51,782 nucleotides of DNA from Acanthaster planci (Eukaryota > Echinodermata > Asteroidea > Valvatida > Acanthasteridae), in the NCBI RefSeq assembly GCF_001949145.1, contig NW_019091357.1, positions 4,514,183 through 4,565,964 of the forward strand. Direction: 5' to 3'. Below, in pieces: positions 43,701 through 51,782 of this stretch. A program made the position numbers and the translations under genes. The first letter of the stretch is position 1. The number at the start of each line of letters is the position of its first letter. Below the pieces are notes generated by a model that was given only the letters and a program-made list of their open reading frames with translations, was not told the origin of the DNA and did no database searches.

Positions 43701-46700
43701 TATATTCATGTGTGAATAGTTAATAATTTGACAGTTAGAGTAATGCTCATGTGGTGCTTTCCATCGTTCCAGTGTGATTACAAAGTACCTTTACTTTGAT
43801 ACATTCAGCCTGAGCTTAGTTGGTGACCCTCTGTCTCAATAGCTTTTGACTTAATTGTTCTCAGATACATGTACTTGAATGAAATCGACGCAGTGAGACT
43901 TCCTGTGCATATCCAATACTTTCTGGTCAACCAATAAATTTGGGTCAAGTTTTTGTATACTCATCACAGCCCTAGGGTTCAGTGGTGACTCTTCCAAAAT
44001 CCTGCTAAATGAGGTTTTGATTTCAACTGACTGTAATTTGTTTGGAATAGAAAAAAGATTTGAAAAGCTGCTGAATTGTCTCTCTTCCTTTTTAGTAGAT
44101 GGGCTAAAGATGGAGAAAGAAATGAGCTCGGTTACTTTTAGGTGGTGGGTTCTGAAGTGAGATTTCGATAATTTGTTGCAGGGCAAGGAGGAGACGGTGA
44201 ATGCCCAGCGCAAGCAGCTCTCAGGGGACACGTTCAGCGACCACCTCATGCTGGTCAATGCTGTGGCAGGCTGGGAAGAGGCCCGAAACAGTGGACGACA
44301 TGCTGAGAGCGATTACTGCTGGAGTAACTTCATGTCTATTACCACCCTCAAGGTATTAGGGGCGGTTTCCAAGTTGAATTCTGAGTATTTCAAGTCTCTG
44401 AGAGTGTAGAAATATAAAATCCAAGTAGCTAAAAATCAGGCTCAAGTGTTGGCCGGGTTAGGAGTATGAGGTCTTGGACAAAACGTGACACAGGTGTGCA
44501 AGAAATCTAATGAAATAGTTTGTCAAATGGCTGACCCTTCAGATTTACATCTTCCACCAGCAGTGCACATGGACTTAGAATTTGACAAACCTTACTGCCT
44601 TAGGACAGCCGGGAAATTTCATGATGGAAGGAAGTTTTCCAGATTTAATAAAGATATTCTTTCTCTATTTTCTCCCCAATCTTGGACTAGATGCTGGGCA
44701 ACATGAAGACCCAGTTCTGTGAGCTGCTGGCATCCATAGGCTTCGTAGCTGGGAAATCCTGCAAACAGGAGGAAGCCAACAAGAACTCAGGTGAGATATT
44801 TATGAGATTTTTCTCAGTGTAGGAGTCGACTCCCTCAGGTTGTGTGTGTGTGTTCAGTCTACCGTCATATTCAGACTTTGTGCACTCACTGGTAATTTGC
44901 TTTGAAACCTGCACAACTTTTTCAGCAATTTGAATGTGGTGGAGGAAAAGTAAAACGGATATATATGGTGTTTCTGTTGAGAACAAGACCACAAACTAAA
45001 CCAAGAAGAGGCACTGAATTAAAATGTTGAAAAATTGTATGTTTGTGAACAGAAGATTATACAGTTTCCCAAGTTCACATTTCAAGATGCCTCTGAGAAA
45101 TTAGACTATTATCTTGTTTTATAGTCAGCTCCTTGATGGCAGTTTTTACTTCTTTTTTCTCATACAGACAACAAGCAGCTGGTCAAGGCTATACTTTGTT
45201 CAGGTCTCTATCCAAATGTGGCCCGTGTAACGAAGGGCTCATTCAACATGAAAGAAGGAAAATACAGGTAAAATACAAGAAAAATAGGGAGTTTGTTTGA
45301 ATCCACTTGTTTCCGTTTTTGTCTCATTTTCTGTTTCTTGTACAGAGTTCTTTGCACTACCTTCTTTTATCCTCCTATCTTCAAATTGCAAAAGAGTGAA
45401 TGTTGTGCAGTGTTGGATCAAAGGCTTTGATCTTCAAGGCCAAGGCTCTGACCCTGACGGCAAAGGCCAAGGCTCACACCCTCAAACCTTAAGGCTAAAG
45501 CCAAGGCTTAACCCTCAAGGCTATATTAAGGCCAAGGCCCTTAAATGCACCACAATATTACTACTACAACTTACCCCAAAGAAACACAGCACAAAGTGAC
45601 ATTTAATTTCTCCCAAAATGATTACTGGGGAAATTGTTGTTTTAGAATCGAGTAGAAACTTAAACTGTTAATTGTCTCATCAAAACTGAAGACTTTATTT
45701 AAATGTGATGATGGAATGAGGAGATCCGAAGACAACTACTTTAATAAGACATGCAGCAATCACGCAGCTTAGTTTACTCCATTTAACACAAACATATCTA
45801 CAAGATTATTGAAAATATGACCTACAGAATGAGAATACTGAGCTGAATAGAGTTCTTAGCGAAGAGTTCTTGACGTAATAGACCTACAATATTATGACGT
45901 AATGCAGTGTTTACCGCGGTGCATCGTGGGTGAAAGGTGGGGATGTTGCAGGAATGTGTTGATGTGACACGTTATGTGTAACGTATACTGTATGGCGTGT
46001 GAATCGACCTGACACGAAAAAAAGAAAAAAGACAAAAAAATGCTGATTATCGTCCAAAATGGTCCATGTGAGCTGCTATGTTCCATTATGTTTATCAAGC
46101 ACTCAACGAACGCCAGAGCTGCGTTTTTTAACTTCCTCGAGACCGCAAAAGGCGACAGATATGGATGAAATCCATGAGAAATAAGGCCATCAAAGCGAAG
46201 TCCAAGTGGACCTCTATATGCAGTCTACATTTTGTAGGCAGAGACAAAACTTACGATGTACCGGATCCAATGATTTTCCCGTGGACAAGTGAGTGGGAGG
46301 AGGTTGTTTTCCGGCAAAATGAACAACGAAGAAGCTTTCATGCTACTACAAACCTAGAACCACTGCCAATCTAAAACCACTGCCAATCTCTGTTGTACCA
46401 GCAGAATCATGAGAAAAAGTTTCATGTATGAAGTTCCCAAATCATGTCCGAAGAGAAAGGCAGCTTCTTCATTGTTCATTTTGCCGGGAAACAACCTCCT
46501 CCCACTCACTTGTCCATGGGAAAATCATTGGATCCGGTACATTGTACGCGCAAGTTTTGTCTCCGCCTACAAAATGTAGACTGCATACAGAGGTCCACTT
46601 GGACTTCGCTTCGATGGACTTATTTCTCACGGAAATCTGTTGTCTTTTGCGGTCCAGTGGAAGTTTTACCCACAGTGCACCGCGGTAAACACTGCTTACA

Positions 46701-49700
46701 TCATTATGTTGTAGGTCTATTGAAAGTATCTCTGCATCACAGTATGGGCTTTCAAATGAAATTTTCAGTGTAAAGAGAGAGCACAGTTTAAATTGATACC
46801 ATTGACACCTGAAATTGTTTTGGGACATGCTGTATAGAACAAATTATTATTACAGAGATGGGGTAAACAACTCTATGGTGACAAGTAAAATGAATTCTGT
46901 GTATGGCGTGCTCAAGATGATGGAAAAAACCCATAATTTTACCTACATTGTAATCAGCAAAATATCATTTCCTGCGTGGGCAGTATACTTAGAGGACAAT
47001 CGCCAGGCTTCAACACAGATGTTCTATCTATAGTATTCCATATAATTTTATGGAAGTTGGAAATAAACTTTTCTGATGTTGTGGCCAGAAGCACAGTTCT
47101 AATACATATGTATGTAAAATGACTTCAGCTTTATTTGAAGGGAGCAGCAAAATGTTCTATCGAACCTTCATACTGTAAATGTGCAAGTGAACAAATTTCA
47201 GGTGTTTCCCTTCTCCATGGCAAAACATGATTATCTTTTACTGCAAACTTTGCAGACAGCTCCAAGTTGGCCCTAGGTTGTACATGTATGTTTGCAGAAC
47301 AGCAAAATTTCAAACAATTTTACCTGGAAATTTAAAACTCAGAGGGCCTTGAAGAGCAAGGCTCTAAATCACAAGACATTGATCACTCAAGGCTAATACC
47401 GAGGCTTTTGCCCTTAAGGCTAAGGCCAAGGCCCTTAAACCAAGCCTTAAGGCCAAGGCTTAGGCCCTTAAACCAAGCCTTAAGGCCAAGGCTTAGGCCC
47501 TTAAACCAAGCCTTAAGGCCAAGGCTTAGGCCCTTAAACCAAGCCTTAAGGCCAAGGCTTGGTTACATCACTTGTGTTTTCCAATGTTTACTCATCGTGT
47601 CTTTTAATTTTCATTTATAGTTTAATGTATTTCAAGATTAAGATATTTTTGGCGTGTTTCAATTTAGGCCATTTCATCATGTCCAGTTTTAATAATTTTA
47701 AAGGGCATTTGAATGTTTCTCATGGAGAATTCGCATGTGAAGATTTGATTACTGCAAAAAATGATTTGAAAATTTTATAATAGAATCCTGCAGTTATTGT
47801 AATTACGGCTTGCATATCAGGAGACTTGAGTTTCTATGTCTGTCCTGTGCAGGCCAGCTAAGATTATGACTCGCCAGGATGGGCAGGTCAAGATCCATCC
47901 CAAGTCGGTCAACTTCAAGGAGGCTGACTTCCCCACCAACTGGATCCTCTACCATCTCAAGCTGAAATCCACCAACGTGAGTATAGTCCTGATGCAGGGT
48001 ACCATCAACAGGGTACCAGTGAGACATCCATGTTAAGTTGCACTATGGAAAACAGGGACACACCCTAGCACCGGTGAAGCAGTGTTTATTTTGGCATGAG
48101 AATGAGTAGGACTCGGCATTAAATTTCTTCCACATATTTGTAGTTGAAATACTTGAGTGATACAATGATAAGTACATTTATAAGGACTTAAAGTGTTTGT
48201 TTTTGGTAATGCTTGTCAACAGTAAATAAATATAACATGGTTTGAGGTTTACATGGTTAGGGAATGAATGGTGGATATGTGTTCTCTGGGGAGGGGAGGT
48301 AACACTATTCAACTGAAATGTTATATTTGTATAAGTTATAAATATATTCACATTAGCTCACACATGTCCAGTTAGCCTCTGTGAAATAAAAAGCATCAAT
48401 TAGCAAAGCAAAATGCTGACCGACAGTTACTTGTCCCAGTTTTCAAGTGTGCGTAATTGTAGCCAGGGTGATGTTGGCACATGTACACTACACCCATGGA
48501 ACAGTTCCTTAATTGCTTTGTAAAGAGCGAAATGACATAGCAGATTGATAACCGTGTGGTATCTGATTTGCACATGCCTATTTATTCTCTGCTTGAGAGC
48601 TTATGTGCATGCTTGGTAACCAGCCAGCGGATGACCCCTGAATGCATGCTTGAATTAGAATTCGGTATTTGATTTCAAATTTGCATGACGTATAGTAATG
48701 AATGTATGGTTAACTGCAGAATTATTTGTGAAAAATGTCTGCTATGAGGTGGCTTCAACATGGCAAATGTTTGTGGGCTTGCTTTGTTACAAATCACTCG
48801 CTGAACTTAGTACACGGCTGTCTGAGTGAAATCTGTCTATCTAAAACTAGGTCTGTGTCTTCACTTCATGGAGATGTGCAGACAGTAGACCTAGCTGTAG
48901 CTGTGCAGGCCTTTTTAACAGTCAGTCTCTTGTCTGGAGCTTGGTCTAGGTCTAATCCTCTTCCAGTCATTTACCAATTAAATGGCTTCACCAATCTTAA
49001 ATTTTGAGGGCTCTTAGGTACATTTTGCCATTGGCAGTCAGGTTAGATCCATACACGTCTTGCAGTGACACCTTTGAGAGGAATTAGACAAGTACCTTAC
49101 ATTTGCACCTATTGGCTTGTGATTCCTGAACATAAACTCCTGCACCGTAGTTGTGGGGACATACAATCAACATTTCACCCATTTTGTGGGGACTGAAAAC
49201 ATTGTGGGGACTCAGAAATGTCCCCACAACACGGTTCAAATTTCCCTAACAAAAGAACTTGTCCCCTTAACCCGGTGAATGCCTACCCACTTGCGTTTGT
49301 CAAGTGTATATTATTTGATGTGATTCCCTTGTGGTCCTTGCCCTGCTTTGTGCACTCTGGTACACATCACCGCTGTTGAGAGTACACCTCCGACAACCCT
49401 CATTAGCCATTCTCACTCAAAGTTTTTTTATCTGTTCGTCTATCTTCCCCCACAGGTGTATCTCCATGACACCAGTGCCGTGGGGCCCTACCCTCTCCTG
49501 TTCTTTGGCGGGAAGATCGGTGTCACCCGAAAGGAAGGGTCGGAAATGATCACCGTCGACGATCACATCAAATTCTTCGCCCCAGCCAGAATAGCCTATT
49601 TAGTCAAGGTAAGCCGTCACTGATTCCCTATCCTCAAACGTGAATGTCCAAGGATGCTGTTTTGAACGGTGTTATAACTTGCACATTTGTAGTTGAACAC

Positions 49701-51449
49701 AAGACAAGAGCAGCAAAATTGGGATACATGTCACTCAAAAGTCAAGTCATATTATGTATACGTACTAGTGTATGTTCTACAATTTTCTTTTTAAATTAAG
49801 TAATGCTAAAAAGTCTATTTTAAGAAACTTACGTTGTGAAAAGAACTTTGTAGAAACTGAGAAATTTGTAGAAGAGTTGTAGACTATAAAAGATGGGCTC
49901 ATGATGGACAAGGGTCACTCCTTGACAGAGGTGTTCAGAAAACACAAGCCAACAGGTGCATTTGGTATATGTCTAATTCGTATCGAAGGTGTCATTGCAA
50001 CATCTAACCTGATTGCCAATGGCAACTCTTCCTATTACCCTCAGAATTTAAGATTGGTTAAGCCATTTAATTGGTAAATGGCTGGAAGAGGATTAACTGG
50101 CCCATTAAGGTCAGTTTGTTCCACCTCAAATGGTCTATGTTTCTCTCTTCCACTGGCACAAATAAACTGGTTGTACTCGTACGTGCAAGTACTTGTACTC
50201 GGAAACCATTACTTGTATTCGGCTGGCAAAGTACTCGAACTGTCTTTGTACTCGGCGGTCAAAGTACTCAGCAGTACTTGGTACTCGAAAAAAGTACTCG
50301 ACTACAACACTGAGAAACATACACACCAAGAGAGATTTTGGAGGGCAGTTCTACCATATGCGGCTGATAGAGGTTGTTGACTTATTGACTCCTGCACCAT
50401 TTCAACCTGTGGTGGCAAGGCGAATGTGGAGCAACTCTTGTAAGTTCATCCAGACAAAGTGAAGTGCAGAGCTGAATCTTGTTCCGAAAGAGACAGTTCC
50501 AGTTTGTGGGAGTGTCAAGTCCAGTATTTGTGATGGTCATCACGCCCTCCCCGTTTCATCTCGAGCCCGGTCATTCTTATTTGACGTGGTCTTTGTCCCT
50601 GGTGCAGCTCATTTTTTGCACCGTAAAGAACTAAACTGTTTTTCACCATCTGTGGAGTCCAGCATTCTTCACTGTAGTGCCTGCCAAGTTCTCACCCATA
50701 AGATCTACTGGTTTACATTAGATCTATTTCTTGATTCTTTACTCTTATCATTGTAAGCTAGTTCCAATCTGTATTTCCTCTGTTATCCTTATTTTTGACA
50801 AGCTAAGTGTGTTATTCTCATTACATTTATTTGTGCCTTATGTCAGTGTGATTTTGTTTAACTTCTTTTTTGCATCAGAGAAAATTCAAGCTTCAAAATA
50901 ATTGAATAGTCTGGAGTTTTTCGGATCGTGAGAATGTGTCCAATTACATGAAGCATGAGCTTTAGGACATGTGACTAGTCATTGATTCTGTTGAGGATAT
51001 AACGATTTATAATGAACTTTACTAGGACGTACAACAACGCAGGTGTCATTCCTAGGCACCATTGTTCCACAGATCTTACTCCGCCCACACCATCAGCACC
51101 AATTTCATTGTTCTGGTGAGTGCTGGAGTTCTGCCTATTAGGTTGATGTTCAGCTGTGTACCATCCTATAAAACTGAAGCTCCTCAGATATCAACACACT
51201 GTGGAGCCTCCAATTTTTCATTTGCCCCAAAGGCCTTAGAGATATAACAGTACTGGATGAAAGTGCTGACTTTTGTGTGTATATCCCCACTTTTGATTTT
51301 GCCAGGAACTCCGGTTTGAACTGGACAAGCTGCTGCAACAGAAGATCAGCCAACCAGGGATGACCTGCTGGCGTCAAGACACCAAGGAGGGCCGGATCAT
51401 GATGGCCATCATCGACCTCATCACGACCCAGGAGGACAGCAGACAGTAG
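31758..51449 (+). CDS. DHX36-type DEAH-box helicase, copy 2, lacking the N-terminal G4-recognition module
   Basis: Exons: 31758-31808, 32341-32461, 32823-32995, 33684-33854, 34346-34500, 34933-35034, 35438-35584, 36018-36158, 37019-37121, 37936-38079, 38488-38696, 39150-39267, 42493-42591, 43421-43594, 44182-44352, 44691-44790, 45168-45267, 47853-47976, 49456-49608, 51306-51449. Total 2700 nt, 899 aa, open throughout; every intron matches copy 1 in position and phase. It starts at the Met of the old GMWYA motif and reads [17 protein letters not shown]: the Trp codon and everything upstream are gone, and a KK pair has become EE. Helicase motifs are intact: GETGCGKT 131-138, DEVH 235-238, [21 protein letters not shown]. 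Changes from copy 1 include one extra Leu codon in exon 2, one codon less in exon 8, LARLPV to LAWLPV in exon 14, and loss of the last residues SAW. The start has A at -3, and an in-frame TGA at 31740 excludes a simple upstream extension. It is probably a functional RNA/DNA helicase with altered substrate choice; the intact frame argues against a pseudogene. Confidence 0.93.
33197..33260 (-). mobile_element. tRNA-derived SINE relic, copy 2 intron 3
   Basis: Minus-strand A box TAGCTCAGCTGG (complement of 33240-33251) and B box AGTTCAAATCA (complement of 33197-33207). The A box is closer to consensus than in copy 1. Same intron, orientation and flanks as the copy 1 relic. Confidence 0.75.
34597..34803. 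mobile_element. hAT-like MITE, copy 2 intron 5
   Basis: A 207-bp insertion absent from copy 1 intron 5 (223 bp against 432 bp). It begins CAGTAGGGGCATATATAGCC and ends CCTAGCTACGCCACTG; the inverse of the end, CAGTGGCGTAGCTAGG, is the typical start of many hAT-type elements. The 8-bp flanks are similar but not identical. Confidence 0.7.
36540..36905. other. Copy 2-specific insertion in intron 8
   Basis: Copy 2 intron 8 is 860 bp and copy 1 intron 8 is 542 bp. About 360 bp between AAGAAACATAAC and GAGTATTCTAAGTAC has no counterpart in copy 1. No terminal repeats or coding fragment were recognised. Confidence 0.5.
37250..37668 (+). repeat. CCCAGCCCAA-type C-rich satellite, copy 2 intron 9
   Basis: Related to the copy 1 array and followed by the same flank (AATGAACTCCATGCCTT), but longer. 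It contains an internal higher-order duplication with a period of about 163 bp (37344 and 37507 start near-identical blocks, including ATAATCAGCCAA). The minus strand has the canonical G4 motif GGGCTGGGCTGGGTTGGG (complement of 37298-37315). Confidence 0.9.
39328..42425. mobile_element. 3.1-kb insertion in copy 2 intron 12
   Basis: Copy 1 intron 12 is 133 bp and copy 2 intron 12 is 3225 bp. The homologous flanks are interrupted by about 3098 bp bounded on each side by CACAG (39323-39327 and 42426-42430), a possible 5-bp target duplication. No terminal inverted repeats or poly(A) tail were seen, so the class is unknown and it may be several nested insertions. It includes the dispersed repeat near 41132-41180 and a minus-strand frame with paired cysteines. 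Confidence 0.6.
41803..42177 (-). CDS. Unrecognised ORF with paired CxxC motifs inside the intron 12 insertion
   Basis: A 124-codon frame starting [12 protein letters not shown]. Cys9/Cys12 and Cys45/Cys48 form two CxxC pairs, a spacing compatible with a small zinc-binding fold such as a ZAD-like domain. The last 20 residues ([20 protein letters not shown]) look like a short coiled coil. It lies wholly within inserted DNA, antisense to the helicase gene, so it is probably a fragment of a mobile-element protein. I do not recognise the family, and it may not be expressed. Confidence 0.4.
   Translation of the reverse strand: MPYMPRKHCCICRSGVSGRFYPLGTFKGISNLVFCFKMSAKVFVCKTCISKFRATNHKLLHIMKIVNVILVQLTIKYQTKSRQRIKCATGKKHKGIACGRTTCELEELKSKTKMLEAENRTLRN
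42700..43145 (+). mobile_element. 3' end of a CR1/L2-like LINE, copy 2 intron 13
   Basis: A plus-strand frame ending at 42978 reads [19 protein letters not shown], then [14 protein letters not shown], the conserved C-terminal tail of CR1/L2-type reverse-transcriptase ORFs. About 150 bp downstream there is CAGCGCCTGGGAGCAG and then an ATT triplet run (43126-43143), the usual 3' terminus of such elements. Copy 1 intron 13 (343 bp against 829 bp) lacks it. It is a 5'-truncated, inactive insertion. Confidence 0.8.
43196..43266 (+). repeat. TACATG-rich simple repeat
   Basis: Alternating ACATGT/TACATG palindromic hexamers such as TACATGTACATGTATACATG. This simple sequence is frequent in marine deuterostome genomes. 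No function can be inferred. Confidence 0.6.
45420..45550 (+). repeat. Degenerate AAGGCCAAGGCT repeat, copy 2 intron 17
   Basis: Imperfect repeats of CCTTAAGGC/CAAGGCCAAGGC type, related to the regular 33-bp array 1.8 kb downstream in the same intron. The two may be the ends of one array split by later insertions. Confidence 0.65.
45877..46721. mobile_element. Fold-back element carrying two convergent THAP-domain fragments, copy 2 intron 17
   Basis: Termini AATAGACCTAC (45877) and GTAGGTCTATT (to 46721) are exact inverses. The arms continue as long inverted repeats that include TGTTTACCGCGGTGCA and a coding-like block. The left arm reads rightward: ATG at 46059, Cys-x4-Cys in SCYVPLC, then after frame damage [14 protein letters not shown], the CxxH end of a THAP zinc finger. 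The right arm reads leftward with the same WTS.CSLHFVG block (minus, within 46469-46828). THAP domains are the DNA-binding part of P-element-type transposases. No catalytic domain remains, so the element is nonautonomous. It is absent from copy 1 intron 17 (502 bp against 2585 bp). Confidence 0.75.
47340..47562 (+). repeat. 33-bp minisatellite, copy 2 intron 17
   Basis: Four nearly perfect 33-bp units start at 47432, 47465, 47498 and 47531, each containing the self-complementary AAGCCTTAAGGC. About 90 bp of degenerate units precede them. The open frame across it ([11 protein letters not shown] repeated) is a product of the 33-bp period and not a gene. Confidence 0.95.
48844..48906 (-). repeat. 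Inverted copy of the GACCTAGACCTAGCT repeat, copy 2 intron 18
   Basis: The reverse complement matches 17254-17318 in copy 1 intron 10 over about 63 bp, including GGAGATG and TAGACCTAGC segments. The opposite orientation and different intron show that it moved independently of the gene duplication. Confidence 0.6.
49140..49280. repeat. TGTGGGGAC repeat cluster, copy 2 intron 18
   Basis: TGTGGGGAC occurs three times (49152, 49184, 49204), followed by the inverse GTCCCCACAA (49220-49229) and a further GTCCCC. This looks like a MITE end cluster built from a GTCCCCACAA-type repeat. Element boundaries are unclear. Confidence 0.5.
50165..50312. mobile_element. hAT-like element end rich in GTACTCG, copy 2 intron 19
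   Basis: AGTACT/GTACTCG hexamers recur every 10-30 bp and the segment ends GTACTCGACTACAACACTG; its inverse start, CAGTGTTGTAGTCGAGTAC, is the classic end of a widespread hAT-type family. The left end is not clearly defined. It is absent from copy 1. Confidence 0.65.
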
Positions 51450-51782
51450 ATCGTAGATGGGCCCTGCTCTGTGGGGTCGGCCAATGTTTATGTGTTTCAC
51501 ATTCTTGAGAAAACCCCAGTTGCAAGAATATCAAGATTTTTGGCGAGCTGCGAAGCAAGTGTGAGCCTATGTAATACCGATTTTCGTCTTCTGTCCGTCC
51601 GTCGGGCCATTTGGCCGTCCGCCCTCAAATGTTAAAGTTTTTCTTTGCAGGTCCATAGGTGTTAAAACGTGCCATTTAGTGCTTGTTTGCTTCTTCTTGG
51701 AATTCCATCAGTATTCCAGCAGTATTTAAATAGTCTCATCTGGCATTAATGCTTAGAAACTTATGATGGGGAGGGGGGCGGA
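51450..51782. other. 3' flank of DHX36 copy 2
   Basis: The first tens of bases resemble the copy 1 3' flank (GGGCCCTGCTCTGTGGGG). Further on there is CTTCTGTCCGTCCGTCGG, a pyrimidine-rich tandem motif typical of interspersed repeats. No gene starts before the window ends. Confidence 0.5.

Noticed and set aside
46059-46374. Functional THAP-domain host gene
   Set aside because: The frame is broken between the Cys-x4-Cys and CxxH halves, and the block is mirrored in the other arm of a fold-back element.
45420-47562. CRISPR-like array
   Set aside because: The repeats are contiguous without unique spacers, and the context is a eukaryotic intron.
47408-47620. Frame encoding repeated [11 protein letters not shown]
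   Set aside because: The 33-bp repeat is a multiple of three, so it stays open by periodicity; it lies in an intron and has no start or domain context.
31758-51449. Copy 2 as a pseudogene
   Set aside because: All 20 exons are open, both in-frame length changes are whole codons, and all splice sites and catalytic motifs are kept.

Overview
This is animal genomic DNA: long genes with many short GT-AG exons, AT-rich introns, interspersed transposon fragments and one unresolved base (N at 22188). The proteins match bilaterian families. The style of the repeats (tRNA-derived SINE fragments, TACATG-rich simple repeats, hAT, piggyBac and mariner relics) suggests a marine deuterostome invertebrate, most likely an echinoderm. 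A cephalochordate or hemichordate cannot be excluded from the sequence alone.

Layout. (1) 171-4099, plus strand: the last five coding exons of POP1, the large protein subunit of RNase P/RNase MRP; its 5' part lies outside the window. (2) 6755-7273, minus strand: an intronless four-pass membrane protein of the MOSMO (C16orf52) type, convergent with POP1. (3) 9898-24674, plus strand: a complete 20-exon DHX36-type DEAH-box helicase (970 aa by my splicing), with an N-terminal Arg/Gly-rich region, the G-quadruplex recognition motif, the RecA-like helicase core and the C-terminal OB-fold region. (4) 24675-31719: a 7-kb spacer with a hAT-like element, a CpG-rich patch with a palindromic NF-kappaB-type site, and otherwise AT-rich DNA without a recognisable gene. 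(5) 31758-51449, plus strand: a second DHX36-type gene, a tandem duplicate of the first. Nineteen introns sit at the same codon positions and phases, and the reading frame is open throughout (899 aa).

The central observation is the asymmetry of this helicase pair. By eye, homology between the copies fades inside coding exon 1. Copy 2 has no Arg/Gly-rich region and no intact G-quadruplex motif: its best start codon is the Met inside the old motif, with the neighbouring Trp codon deleted. All helicase motifs and splice sites are nevertheless kept. Divergence is very uneven: exons 4 and 6 are about 99-100% identical including silent sites, while exons 2 and 15 are about 83-85% identical, which suggests gene conversion. 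Both copies carry, in intron 9, a long C-rich satellite whose complementary strand has canonical G-quadruplex motifs, inside genes of a family known for unwinding G-quadruplexes.

Intron comparison dates the mobile elements. A tRNA-derived SINE relic in intron 3, the intron 9 satellite and a hairpin element in intron 18 are shared and so predate the duplication. A mariner-like element (copy 1 intron 1), a TTAA-flanked piggyBac-like element (copy 1 intron 19), a hAT-like element, a LINE 3' end, a THAP-domain fold-back element, a 33-bp satellite and a 3.1-kb insertion (all copy 2) are found in one copy only.
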